This document shows positions 1 through 8,130 of a stretch of 21,537 bases of DNA, piece by piece (position 1 is the first letter of the stretch; each line of letters starts with the position of its first letter). The translations under genes and the position numbers were made by a program. The notes beneath the pieces are model-generated. The model saw only the letters and a list, made by a program, of their open reading frames with translations. It had not been told where the DNA came from and did not search any database. This DNA comes from a virus, in IMG/VR virus record IMGVR_UViG_3300025889_001102, positions 1-21,537 of that record; one strand, given 5' to 3'.

Positions 1-2
1 AG

Positions 3-173
3 AAAGCCGAAGGTACTTCCCCTAATTTAATTAATGGTAAATCATCAGCCCCTGTAGGCCCTGGTTTTGAATCATGGGCGCAAGTTACAGCTGCTATGAA
101 TGACCCTAGGTACACTGCTGACCCAGCTTATAGAGCAGAAGTTCAATCTAAACTGGAGAACAGTAATATATAA
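3..173 (+). CDS. Capsid assembly scaffolding protein, C-terminal end only (T7 gp9-like)
   Basis: The frame is open from the first bases of the window and stops at 171-173, giving 56 visible residues; the start lies upstream. The fragment contains FESWAQVTAAMNDPRY and ADPAYRAEVQSKL, which resemble the C-terminal helical tail of T7-type scaffolding proteins, the part that contacts capsid subunits during procapsid assembly. Position fits: in T7 the scaffold gene (9) precedes the capsid gene (10). Here four small genes are inserted between them. The stop overlaps the next start (TAATG), so translation is probably coupled. The family call rests on remembered similarity plus gene order. Confidence 0.75.
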   Translation, partial: KAEGTSPNLINGKSSAPVGPGFESWAQVTAAMNDPRYTADPAYRAEVQSKLENSNI

Positions 174-433
174 TGCCAAGAGACCCTAGATTAAAAAGAG
201 TAGGAGTAAGTGGTTTTAACAAAGCCAAGCGTACTCCTAGCCATCCCACTAAAAGTCATGTGGTGGTCGCTAAAGAAGGTAATAAAATAAAAACTATTCG
301 ATTTGGACAACAGGGAAAAACTGGTGACAGAACTATGACTAAACGTGCTAAGTCATTTAAAGCACGTCATGGTAAGAACATAGCCAAAGGTAAGATGTCT
401 GCCGCTTACTGGGCTAATAAAGTTAAATGGTAG
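173..433 (+). CDS. Small basic conserved phage protein (86 aa), function unknown
   Basis: The protein is lysine/arginine-rich and starts MPRDPRLKRVGVSGFNKAKR. The central VVVAKEGNKIKTIRFGQQG looks like a small beta hairpin, and the end, KARHGKNIAKGKMSAAYWAN, is basic with a final tryptophan. I recall very similar small proteins in many marine podo- and myophages, always uncharacterised. There is no signal peptide or membrane segment. It is coupled to the scaffold stop (TAATG) and lies in the head gene block. A virion or nucleic-acid-binding role is a guess from charge and position. The gene is clearly real; the function is unknown. Confidence 0.85.
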   Translation: MPRDPRLKRVGVSGFNKAKRTPSHPTKSHVVVAKEGNKIKTIRFGQQGKTGDRTMTKRAKSFKARHGKNIAKGKMSAAYWANKVKW

Positions 434-445
434 AAGGAGTGTATT

Positions 446-598
446 ATGCCAGGACATTATGGTAAAAAAGGAAGTATGAAAAAAGGTAAAGCAGGAAGTA
501 AGAAACCAAAAGGTGGAAAACAACTGAGTGCAAGTCAAAAGAAATTACCAGCAGCTTTACAAAAGAAAATAATGGCAAGTAAAAAGAAGAAGAAGTAA
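446..598 (+). CDS. Lysine-rich micro-protein (50 aa), function unknown
   Basis: ATG at 446 follows a strong ribosome binding site (AGAAGGAG at 432-439), and the TAA at 596-598 overlaps the ATG of the next gene. The product has 18 lysines in 50 residues and no acidic residue. It begins MPGHYGKKGSMKKGK and ends SKKKKK. Such composition resembles protamine- or histone-tail-like DNA/RNA-binding peptides, but no fold can be recognised. It is embedded between other small basic genes in a tightly packed operon, which together with the ribosome binding site is the main evidence that it is expressed. Confidence 0.7.
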   Translation: MPGHYGKKGSMKKGKAGSKKPKGGKQLSASQKKLPAALQKKIMASKKKKK

Positions 599-792
599 TG
601 CCAGTAAAAACCAAACGTAAATTTAAAAAAGTACCTAAGACAAAAGGTGGTGTCCCCACTAAGTATGTCAAAGGAGCTAAAAACCCGTCAGCAAGGGAAC
701 GTGAGATAAAGCGTACTCGTGCATTATACAAAGCGGGTAAATTAACTCCAGCCATGATGGATAGAATAAGTAAACAAAGGAGCAAAGGGTAA
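598..792 (+). CDS. Small basic conserved phage protein (64 aa), function unknown
   Basis: The protein starts MPVKTKRKFKKVPKTKGGVP and continues with KYVKGAKNPSARE and a short helical tail with LYKAGKLTPAMMDRI. It is strongly basic with no membrane segment. I recall homologous small proteins beside capsid genes of marine podophages, without a known function. It is coupled at both ends: its ATG overlaps the TAA of the preceding gene, and its TAA (790-792) overlaps the next ATG. It is probably translated as part of the scaffold-to-capsid operon. Confidence 0.8.
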   Translation: MPVKTKRKFKKVPKTKGGVPTKYVKGAKNPSAREREIKRTRALYKAGKLTPAMMDRISKQRSKG

Positions 793-1028
793 TGCCAGCA
801 AAAAAAACAGGAAAGTATTCAGGAATATCTGGAGCTTCAAGATACTCTAAATCTAAATTAGATGCTGTGTATAAGCGTGGCCTCGGAGCTTACTATAGCT
901 CAGGTTCAAGACCTAAAACATCTGCTCATGCGTGGGCAATGGGAAGAGTTAAATCATTTGTAACAGGTAAAGGCGGTGCAAGAAAAGCAGATGCTGACTT
1001 GTTACGTGGCAAAAAGAAAAAGAAATAG
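792..1028 (+). CDS. Small basic protein with an AVYKRGLGAYYSSGSRP-type domain (78 aa)
   Basis: The middle, LDAVYKRGLGAYYSSGSRP (about residues 23-41) followed by SAHAWAMGRVKSFV, matches a short domain that recurs in many phages and some large DNA viruses. I recall it as a Pfam DUF (possibly DUF5824) but cannot confirm the number. The C-terminus is a lysine tail (GKKKKK). The start overlaps the previous stop (TAATG). The stop codon at 1026-1028 forms the first base pairs of a stable hairpin, so this gene closes the small-protein operon before the capsid leader. Function unknown. Confidence 0.8.
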   Translation: MPAKKTGKYSGISGASRYSKSKLDAVYKRGLGAYYSSGSRPKTSAHAWAMGRVKSFVTGKGGARKADADLLRGKKKKK

Positions 1029-1055
1029 TCGTGCTACCTATTTAGGTGGCGACTA
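1026..1055 (+). promoter_or_regulatory. RNA hairpin in the capsid leader, no U-tract
   Basis: TAGTC (1026-1030) pairs with GACTA (1051-1055). After a two-base bulge, GCTACCT (1033-1039) pairs with AGGTGGC (1044-1050, one G-U pair) around an ATTT loop. That gives about 12 pairs. No run of T follows, so it is not a typical terminator. An RNase III site or an mRNA 5'-stabilising structure in front of the abundant capsid transcript would fit. The structure is seen in sequence; the role is inferred. Confidence 0.6.
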
Positions 1056-1163
1056 GCCTATACTAAAGTAACTGGAATAGCTTGGCCTTCTGCGGAAGAC
1101 AACCCTGATAGGAAAGGAACGGATGTAATGGCTTACACAAATAAAGATTAAAGGAGACACATT
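1056..1163 (+). promoter_or_regulatory. Capsid gene leader with two further hairpins and a 7-codon ORF
   Basis: This gap contains CTTC-TGCG-GAAG (1087-1098, a UNCG-type tetraloop) and TGTAA-TGGC-TTACA (1124-1137). The second hairpin contains the ATG of a tiny ORF, MAYTNKD, at 1128-1151, which is preceded by AAAGGA. The capsid ribosome binding site AAAGGAG follows at 1151-1157. A phage RNA polymerase promoter is expected here by analogy with T7 phi10, but I cannot identify one. The 10-mer GCTTGGCCTT (1080-1089) recurs only before the small terminase gene (17656). Confidence 0.4.
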
Positions 1164-2153
1164 ATGGCGGCATCAACCCCAGTATCAGTTGGTAGAGTCA
1201 ATGCTGGCGGCTCCGAAGACGCTTTATTTCTGAAAGTCTTTGCTGGAGAAGTTCTAACATCTTTTGAAAGAGCTTCTGTAACAGAAGGCGCAGAAATGGT
1301 CAGAGCGATTCAGAGCGGTAAATCAGCTCAGTTCCCAGTAATGGGTAGAGTAAGTGCATCTTATCATACACCAGGTGCAGAGATTACAGGCAACGACGTA
1401 AACCACAATGAAAAGGTCATTACAATTAATGACTTACTTATTTCTTCAGTGTTCTTAAGCAACATCGAAGAAGCTAAAAACCACTACGACGTAAGAGGAG
1501 CTTATTCAACAGAAATTGGAAGAGCATTAGCTTTCCAAAAAGATAAGCACGTTTTACAAACTATTGGTCAAGCAGCACAGGCATCAGCTAACGTATCTGA
1601 TTCAGGATATGGAGCAGGTACAGTGCTAACAAATACTTCAATCGCATCAGCAACAGCAGCAACAGCTGCAGACGCAATGATTGAAGAACTCTTTAACGCT
1701 GCAAAAGCATTAGATGAAAACTTCGTTCCAACAGAAGGAAGAAAATGTTTTATGAAGTTAGAAGAGTATTACAAATTAGCTAACGGAACAAACGTAGTTA
1801 ATGTAGATTTCTCAGGTGCAGGGTCTATTGCAGACGGTAAAGTATTAAAAGTTGCAGGAATTGATATTATCCCTACAGCTCACTTTACTGACATTGCAGT
1901 TGACAACTCATCTGACACAGGTGTGGACGGCGGTTCTGCTACACAAGGTGGGTCTAACCCACAGCAAGTTAACCTTGCAAACTATGTAGCATTAGTCTGT
2001 CACCCATCTGCTACAGGAACAGTTAAGTTAATGGACTTAGGTGTTGAAAGCGAATACGATATCAGAAGACAAGGCACTTTAATGGTTGCTAAATATGCTA
2101 TGGGACATGGCGTATTAAGACCAGAGGCTGCAGTCGGTATCAAAGAAGCCTAA
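1164..2153 (+). CDS. Major capsid protein (T7 gp10-like)
   Basis: The 329-residue product forms the icosahedral shell. The N-terminal region, with EDALFLKVFAGEVLTSFER followed by KSAQFPVMGRVSASYHTPG and ITINDLLISSVFLSNIEEAK, is typical of HK97-fold capsid proteins of the T7/cyanopodovirus type. The length is close to T7 gp10A (344 aa). The start has a strong AAAGGAG seven bases upstream. It is flanked by a structured leader and an intrinsic terminator, the arrangement expected for the most strongly expressed virion gene. Codon choice is regular, and I see no frameshift signal for a longer 10B-type product. Confidence 0.95.
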   Translation: MAASTPVSVGRVNAGGSEDALFLKVFAGEVLTSFERASVTEGAEMVRAIQSGKSAQFPVMGRVSASYHTPGAEITGNDVNHNEKVITINDLLISSVFLSNIEEAKNHYDVRGAYSTEIGRALAFQKDKHVLQTIGQAAQASANVSDSGYGAGTVLTNTSIASATAATAADAMIEELFNAAKALDENFVPTEGRKCFMKLEEYYKLANGTNVVNVDFSGAGSIADGKVLKVAGIDIIPTAHFTDIAVDNSSDTGVDGGSATQGGSNPQQVNLANYVALVCHPSATGTVKLMDLGVESEYDIRRQGTLMVAKYAMGHGVLRPEAAVGIKEA

Positions 2154-2170
2154 AACAGCTAGGTAATTTT

Positions 2171-2221
2171 AAGGACAGCATGGCCACCCTGAACACCCCA
2201 CTGGTCATCTGTCCTTTTTTT
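2171..2221 (+). terminator. Rho-independent terminator downstream of capsid gene
   Basis: AAGGACAG (2171-2178) pairs with CTGTCCTT (2209-2216), and ATGGCCA (2180-2186) pairs with TGGTCAT (2202-2208, one G-U), around a 15-base loop. T2215-T2221 forms an uninterrupted seven-base T tract. This is the same position as the T7 terminator Tphi after gene 10. It probably lets most transcripts stop after capsid while some read through to the tail genes. Confidence 0.9.
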
Positions 2222-2237
2222 AGATATGAGGTAAACA

Positions 2238-2843
2238 ATGGCGACACAAATAACACCCACAACCGAACTACAAGCGGTAAATATTATGCTTACAACAATT
2301 GGAGAAGCACCCGTGAACACTATCACAGGTACTACAAGTGTTGATGTATCTGTCGCTAAAAATATTTTAGATGAAACATCGATGTCAATACAAACACAAG
2401 GTTGGAATTTTAACACTGTATATAACAAGAGTCTTACTAAAGACGCAGACAATAAAGTTCCGTTACCTTCGAATTGTGTTCAGGCGGATGCTCACGATGA
2501 TTTTAGATATCGTAACTTAATCATTCGTGCTGGATATTTGTACGATGTAGACAATGACACTGATGTATTTACAGGAGATTTACCTAACTTAAATCTTGTG
2601 TTAGTACAACAGTTTGAAGATTTACCTGAGTATGCAAGAAGATATATTACTATGAAATCCTCAAGAAGATTTGCAGCGAGGTTCATAGGTGAAGAAGCTT
2701 TAGTCACACTTACAATACAAGATGAGAACGAAGCTATGATAGCATTTAAACTTGCAGACTCAAGAAGTGAAGATAACAATATACTTACAAGTGATGCAAA
2801 CACTTATTCAATTATAAACAGAGTTCCTAGAAGGAGATATTAA
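2238..2843 (+). CDS. Tail tubular protein A (T7 gp11-like)
   Basis: The product has 201 aa (T7 gp11 has 196). The N-terminus, with TELQAVNIMLTTIGEAPVN, and the segment SIQTQGWNFNT are characteristic of the gatekeeper protein that forms the ring between portal and tail nozzle. Later helices contain LPEYARRYITMKSSRRFAAR, also typical. The start is preceded by GAGGTAAAC, a modest ribosome binding site. The stop overlaps the next start (TAATG), so expression is coupled to tubular protein B, its partner in the tail. Confidence 0.93.
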   Translation: MATQITPTTELQAVNIMLTTIGEAPVNTITGTTSVDVSVAKNILDETSMSIQTQGWNFNTVYNKSLTKDADNKVPLPSNCVQADAHDDFRYRNLIIRAGYLYDVDNDTDVFTGDLPNLNLVLVQQFEDLPEYARRYITMKSSRRFAARFIGEEALVTLTIQDENEAMIAFKLADSRSEDNNILTSDANTYSIINRVPRRRY

Positions 2844-5344
2844 TGCCTGTAGTTTCCCAGACACTGCCTAACTTTAACAATGGTGTAAGCCAACAAGCAC
2901 CAACACAACGTCTGACTAGTCAAGCTACAGAACAGGTTAATATGGAAAACAACTTACTTGAAGGATTAGGCAAACGTCCACCTTTAGAGTTTGTAGCTAC
3001 TTTAGATGCTAGTAATGTTTTTCCTAACACAACAAAACTATGGAGTATTAAAAGAGATGAAGATAATCAGTACATGGTGGCAATCTACAATGGTGGGATT
3101 AAAGTCTATGATTTGGACGGCAATGAAAAAACTGTCACAACTCCAGACGGCACTTCCTATCTTGCTAGCACCAACCCTAAGGAAGATTTTAAACTTGTTA
3201 ATATTGCTGATTACACTTTTATTGCTAACAAGTCTATTACTCCTGCTGCAGATAGTACAACAAGTACTGCAAAAGTTGAGGAGTTTCTTGTTTACGTAAA
3301 GCAGGCAGCATTTGGTAGAGAATATAGTGTGCGTTTATCACACCCTGACATGACACAGACTTGGATAGAAGTTAACTTTCAGATGCCTGATGGCTCTGAT
3401 GCAAACCATGATACGGAGTTTTCAGACACAGATAAAATTGCTGACTTATTATTATATGGAGATTCTAGTACATATTGGAATAGTTCTTCAAGTGCTGAAA
3501 TTGCTGTTGTTGAAAACAATGGTGGTACATTGACCACTACAAGTACATCAACAGGACTAGCTAATACCACAAATATTACTAATCATTTTACATTTGAACT
3601 ATACTCATCCACTATTTATGGAAAGCCTACTGATGGTGACTCTGGGTACACCGTAGAAACTAGAGATGGTGCAGGTGGTACAGCTATGTATGCCATCAGA
3701 GACCAAATAGAAGACTTTACTCGTTTACCTTACTATGCAAAGAGTGGTGTAATATTACAAGTCACAGGAAGTGAAGGTGATAACTTAACAGATTATTTTG
3801 TATCATTTACCTATGATGGTATTTGGAACGAGACTCTTGGCCCTGGCGTTTCTCTTGGCTTAGATGACACTACAATGCCTCATGCTTTAATTAACAATAA
3901 TGATGGTACATTTACTTTTGCAAAACAAACTTATGATAATAGAATTGCAGGCGATGCAACAACTAATCCAAACCCTAGTTTTGTAGGCAAGGCAATACAG
4001 AACTTAACATTTTATAAAAATAGATTAGGTATTCTCTCAGGGGAAAACCTGATATTATCAGGCAACGCTGACTTCTTTAACTTCTTTGCAACTACAGCAA
4101 CACAGGTATTAGATACAGATGTTATTGATATCTCAGCTTCAGGTACACAAGTAAACACACTAAAAAATTCAGTATCATTTAACGAGTCTTTGTTACTCTT
4201 TTCTGATACCGCACAATATAAATTAACAGGCGCCCAAGGTAACATAGCACCAACTACAGCTGTGTTAAATGAGGTGTCTAGTTTTGAACATGACGATGCT
4301 GTCACCCCAGTATCAGCAGGTAGATTTGCATACTTCACACAGAAGAGAGAAAACTTTACAGGTGTTAGAGAATACTTTTCTAATGAAGATACATTAACAA
4401 ATGATGGTGTAGAAATTACACTTCATGTAGCAAGTTATATTCCTAACAGAGCATATCAGATAATACCAAATAGTAATGAAGATATGTTATTTGTTTTAAC
4501 ATCAGATGTTGCTGACACACAAACAGCACCGTATTCTGCAGGCAGTGATGTCACAGCTACCAATGCAAGTAAGTTATTTGTATATAAGTATTTCCGTAAA
4601 GACGGCTTACAAAAAGTACAGTCAGCATGGAGTACGTGGACATTTACAGGTGTAAAGATATTAGGTGGTATGACTGTCGATAGTATCTTGTATTTGTTTG
4701 TTGCAGAAGGACAGACAACTAAGCTGTGTAAAATAGATTTAAAGAACACAACCAACACTACAATTGGTTTTAATGTACACCTAGATTTACGTGATGAAGT
4801 CACAGGAACATATTCCAGTGGTACAGGGCTAACAACCTTCACTTCTCCGTATGGTGCTAAGACAGGACTTATAGCTGTCAACAGAAGCACAGGTGCAAAC
4901 TACACTGTAACAAACACAGGTGGGAGTACATATACTCTTGAAGGAAATTACACTAGTTTATACATTGGTGTTCCGTATGAAAGTGCATACACTATGTCAC
5001 CACAATACATTAGACAAACAAGTAGTACAGGTGGAGTTATATCTATAACATCAGGTAGATTACAAATACGTAATGTGTCATTTGATTTTAGAAACTCAGC
5101 TTACTTCCAAGTAGAAGTTACACCAACAAATCGTGACACTAGTATTGTGTACATGAATGGTTACATAGTCGGATTCTCAGGTCAGATAGATACACCACAA
5201 GTATCCGATGGTACACTTAGAGTACCTGTACAAGCACGTAACACAGACTATACTTTAATAGTTAAAAGCTCATCGCACTTGCCATTCTTTATTACAGGTG
5301 CAGAGATAGAAGGATATTATCATAGAAGGTCACGACAAGTATAA
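2843..5344 (+). CDS. Tail tubular protein B, nozzle (T7 gp12-like)
   Basis: The product has 833 aa, slightly longer than T7 gp12 (794). The start, VSQTLPNFNNGVSQQAP, and MENNLLEGLGKRPPLEFVA are hallmark N-terminal motifs of this nozzle protein. The middle contains FYKNRLGILSGENLILSGN followed by FFNFFATTATQVLDTDVID, also typical, and the C-terminus is beta-rich. AAGGAGAT lies just upstream of the ATG, which overlaps the stop of the preceding gene. The protein forms the tail tip that carries the fibres and the channel for DNA ejection. Confidence 0.95.
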   Translation: MPVVSQTLPNFNNGVSQQAPTQRLTSQATEQVNMENNLLEGLGKRPPLEFVATLDASNVFPNTTKLWSIKRDEDNQYMVAIYNGGIKVYDLDGNEKTVTTPDGTSYLASTNPKEDFKLVNIADYTFIANKSITPAADSTTSTAKVEEFLVYVKQAAFGREYSVRLSHPDMTQTWIEVNFQMPDGSDANHDTEFSDTDKIADLLLYGDSSTYWNSSSSAEIAVVENNGGTLTTTSTSTGLANTTNITNHFTFELYSSTIYGKPTDGDSGYTVETRDGAGGTAMYAIRDQIEDFTRLPYYAKSGVILQVTGSEGDNLTDYFVSFTYDGIWNETLGPGVSLGLDDTTMPHALINNNDGTFTFAKQTYDNRIAGDATTNPNPSFVGKAIQNLTFYKNRLGILSGENLILSGNADFFNFFATTATQVLDTDVIDISASGTQVNTLKNSVSFNESLLLFSDTAQYKLTGAQGNIAPTTAVLNEVSSFEHDDAVTPVSAGRFAYFTQKRENFTGVREYFSNEDTLTNDGVEITLHVASYIPNRAYQIIPNSNEDMLFVLTSDVADTQTAPYSAGSDVTATNASKLFVYKYFRKDGLQKVQSAWSTWTFTGVKILGGMTVDSILYLFVAEGQTTKLCKIDLKNTTNTTIGFNVHLDLRDEVTGTYSSGTGLTTFTSPYGAKTGLIAVNRSTGANYTVTNTGGSTYTLEGNYTSLYIGVPYESAYTMSPQYIRQTSSTGGVISITSGRLQIRNVSFDFRNSAYFQVEVTPTNRDTSIVYMNGYIVGFSGQIDTPQVSDGTLRVPVQARNTDYTLIVKSSSHLPFFITGAEIEGYYHRRSRQV

Positions 5345-5384
5345 GTTAAAAGTAATTAAGTCAGAGCCTAGACACGCTTATAAG

Positions 5385-5810
5385 TTGGCACCGAATATGA
5401 GTTTTATGGATGCACAGGAAGTCTGGGCATCAGATAGAGCCACTCCCTTAGAGGCTCTTATATACCCCTTGACTAAACAAGGTGGTAGAAACTACACAGG
5501 TTTATCCCCTGAGGGTGAACCCATGTGTATGTTTGGAACACATCCTGCAGAGATGGAAGGTTACGGTGTAATCTGGTTTCTAGGAAGTGATGAATTAAAA
5601 AAGTACAAATATTTAGTAGTAAAAATGTGTTTAGAAATTGTACCTAAGTTAGCACATGGGTATAAAGTTCTATACAATTTTGTAGACAAGCGTCACAAAC
5701 AAGCAATCAAGTGGCTTAAGATATTAGGTTTTAAAGAAACTTATGAGGTTAAGTCTTTTGGTTATGGTAAAATACCATTTATTTTAATGACATATGAGGT
5801 GAATAAATAA
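5385..5810 (+). CDS. Internal virion protein A (T7 gp13-like, acetyltransferase-like fold)
   Basis: The product is 141 aa from a TTG at 5385 (T7 gp13 is 138). MSFMDAQEVWASDRATPLEA, an internal GVIWFLGS strand and YNFVDKRHKQAIKWLKILGF match the gp13 family, which has a GNAT-like shape and is needed for normal virion assembly. The start is uncertain. The same frame is open back to 5310 and reads like coding sequence (LKVIKSEPRHAYKLAPNM), but it contains no ATG or GTG and no TTG before 5385. The first in-frame ATG is at 5397. The stop codon overlaps the start of the next gene region (AATAATG). Confidence 0.82.
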   Translation: MAPNMSFMDAQEVWASDRATPLEALIYPLTKQGGRNYTGLSPEGEPMCMFGTHPAEMEGYGVIWFLGSDELKKYKYLVVKMCLEIVPKLAHGYKVLYNFVDKRHKQAIKWLKILGFKETYEVKSFGYGKIPFILMTYEVNK

Positions 5811-6355
5811 TGTGCGGAGTAGGCGAAGCTTTATTAGCGTTTCGAGTTTTATCAACTGTTAAACAGTTCCAGCAGCAAAATGCTATGGCATCAGCTATTG
5901 AACGACAGCAGGAACGAGCTAGAGAAGCATACCTAATTGGATACAATCGTGACCTAGAGCGTATTCAAACAGAATCTAACCAAGTCGCTATTCAAGAACG
6001 AATTGAAGAAATGAAAATTGATGCAGCAAGACGTAGAGATATTGCCAAAGCATTAAATCAAAATGTAGGTAATGCCCGTGCAGTTGTGCAAGACTTAGGC
6101 CTTGAGTTTGAATTTGCAGAACAAGACTTAAGAGCTAGTGTCACCGAAGATTATAACACTTTAAACAGACAGCAATTAGAAGCATTTAATCAACTGTCTA
6201 GTAATTATGCAGGATTAACCCCACCAACTAGAGCCTCTAAAACAGGATTAGCTCTAGGCATTGGAGAAGCAGTCGGGGGCTACTTAACTATCCCAGGAGA
6301 AAATCGTAAATTCTTTTCAGACTTTAATCCAACAGGAACACCAACAGGAAAATAG
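5810..6355 (+). CDS. Internal virion protein B (T7 gp14-like)
   Basis: The product has 181 aa (T7 gp14 has 196). It begins MCGVGEALLAFRVLSTVKQF and continues as a long charged helix (RQQERAREAYLIGYNRDLER onward), then a glycine-rich tail (LALGIGEAVGGYL). In T7 this protein leaves the head first and forms the outer-membrane part of the ejection channel. It sits exactly between the gp13-like and gp15-like genes. Its identity comes from order, length and helical character rather than a catalytic motif. Confidence 0.85.
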   Translation: MCGVGEALLAFRVLSTVKQFQQQNAMASAIERQQERAREAYLIGYNRDLERIQTESNQVAIQERIEEMKIDAARRRDIAKALNQNVGNARAVVQDLGLEFEFAEQDLRASVTEDYNTLNRQQLEAFNQLSSNYAGLTPPTRASKTGLALGIGEAVGGYLTIPGENRKFFSDFNPTGTPTGK

Positions 6356-6363
6356 GAGATAAC

Positions 6364-8130
6364 ATGGCTTACAAATCACCAGTCACACAATACAAATGGT
6401 TTCAATCACAAGCACCAACAGTAGGACGTCTACAAAAGACTACTGAAGGGGACCAGATTGTTAAAGCTTTAGAAAGTATCTCACCTGTATTAGCAAATGT
6501 AGGAGCTTCATATATAAGTGATAAACAACAAAAAGCAGTCACACAGTTACGTGAGTTAAAAACTCAACTGGGTGCTGACTTTAGTGAAGAAAAAGTAAAT
6601 GAATTAATTAAATCAGGACAAGCACCTGAATTAGAAAGTATGTATTCCCAAGCTGTCAAAGATAGGTTTTATGCAAAAGTGGATGCAGCAGATGACATAG
6701 CAAAGGTAGTACAACGTTGGGACCAATATGATGGTACTCAAGACTTCGATGACTTCTTTAACTCTAGCCTAAGAGATTCGTCTGAAATTGAAGGCAAAGG
6801 ACAAGGTTATCGTAATAGTTATTATGCAGCTATAGAGGAAGTTAAATCTAAGTATGCAATCAAAGCAGCAGAATTACAAGCCGAGCGTATTACAGAAAAA
6901 ATTAACAGTGACATTGTAAAAGTGTATAAAAACTATGATGTAGATACAGCCAATGAAATACTTAACCAAGGTATTACTAATAATATTTACAGCCCAACTC
7001 AAATAACAACAGGTTTGATGAGTATTGGCACAGCCGCTTTAAGTAGTATGGACATAGATGAAGTGGGAAAAGCAATTGAATTACTTGAAACACCTAGAAA
7101 TTTAGCTAAAGGTGTTGGCAGACTAGCAGATACAAAAGATGGTATGGCTCTTAGTGTTAAATTAAATACTCGTTTAGAACAATTAATAAATGCGCAAAAC
7201 AGCGAATCTTATATAGAATTACAAGAGAATATTAATGGTAACATTTCATCAGCATTACAATCTGCAGACCCTGTTGGCTCATTGAATTTCTTACAGATAG
7301 CTGGTTTACCAAAAGGAAAACTTCAGGCAAATGAAAATAATGGTGGTGCTGAGTTAGAAGATATAAAACGATTCCAACTTGATATTATGAGAGGAGATGT
7401 TGATTCAGAGCAAGAATTATTACATACAGGTGCTCGTTATGGCCTTACAACAACTCAGATTAAAACATATGGTTTGGAGATGTTTAACGGTATGAAAGAA
7501 AATAATTTCGTTAGTGTTGCAAACCGTTCAGATTTTGATGTGATTACAAGCATAGATTATATTAGCGGTGTAATCCCTAGGGGTGAGACTGCTGCAGACC
7601 AAATGGAACACATGAACGCAGTAATGGCTGAATCCAATGAAATCATCTATCGAATTGGAAAGGCACAGGTAGAAGGTAAAACTACAGAAGAGATTATTAA
7701 TAGTGTTAAAACATATTTAGAAACTAAGTATAGTGTAAAACCACAAGATAGAGTTCCAGAACCTGTAACAGAAATAACTTCACAAGAAGATTTAGATACA
7801 AGGTTAAACCGTTTATTTACAAAAAGTATCACAGACCCAAACACTATTGAAGATGTCTTTGGCGGTGGTGTAACGCGAGATGAAGTCTATCGACCTGATT
7901 TAACTTCAGGTGTAACTGAGATGTTTAGCGCCCCTGATGACGCAACGTTCCTTTTAAACGATGAATATATTCCAAAAATTGCTGACTATTTAATACGAGA
8001 ATATGGCGGCGACTTACAAGATGCCACAAATGTTTTAAACAACCTACAGAATTATTTTGGTTTAACAGATGAACAGCAAGGAAAAATGTATCAACTTTAT
8101 TTACAAAATCTACAACAAGGTGGTAATTAA
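6364..8130 (+). CDS. Internal virion protein C (T7 gp15-like)
   Basis: The product has 588 aa, shorter than T7 gp15 (747). It is almost entirely predicted helix, with repeated charged segments and no membrane span, fitting the hub of the internal core and the periplasmic tunnel formed during infection. AGGAG lies shortly before the ATG. The TAA at 8128-8130 overlaps the ATG of the gp16-like gene, so the two tunnel proteins are translationally coupled. The assignment relies on synteny and overall character, as this family diverges quickly. Confidence 0.85.
   Translation: MAYKSPVTQYKWFQSQAPTVGRLQKTTEGDQIVKALESISPVLANVGASYISDKQQKAVTQLRELKTQLGADFSEEKVNELIKSGQAPELESMYSQAVKDRFYAKVDAADDIAKVVQRWDQYDGTQDFDDFFNSSLRDSSEIEGKGQGYRNSYYAAIEEVKSKYAIKAAELQAERITEKINSDIVKVYKNYDVDTANEILNQGITNNIYSPTQITTGLMSIGTAALSSMDIDEVGKAIELLETPRNLAKGVGRLADTKDGMALSVKLNTRLEQLINAQNSESYIELQENINGNISSALQSADPVGSLNFLQIAGLPKGKLQANENNGGAELEDIKRFQLDIMRGDVDSEQELLHTGARYGLTTTQIKTYGLEMFNGMKENNFVSVANRSDFDVITSIDYISGVIPRGETAADQMEHMNAVMAESNEIIYRIGKAQVEGKTTEEIINSVKTYLETKYSVKPQDRVPEPVTEITSQEDLDTRLNRLFTKSITDPNTIEDVFGGGVTRDEVYRPDLTSGVTEMFSAPDDATFLLNDEYIPKIADYLIREYGGDLQDATNVLNNLQNYFGLTDEQQGKMYQLYLQNLQQGGN

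Noticed and set aside
1104-1118. CTGATAGGAAAG in the capsid leader as a third hammerhead
   Set aside because: The core G8 and A9 are missing and there is no helix II; only superficially similar.
7924-7945. CTGATGA inside the gp15-like gene
   Set aside because: No helix II followed by GAAA; chance match within coding sequence.
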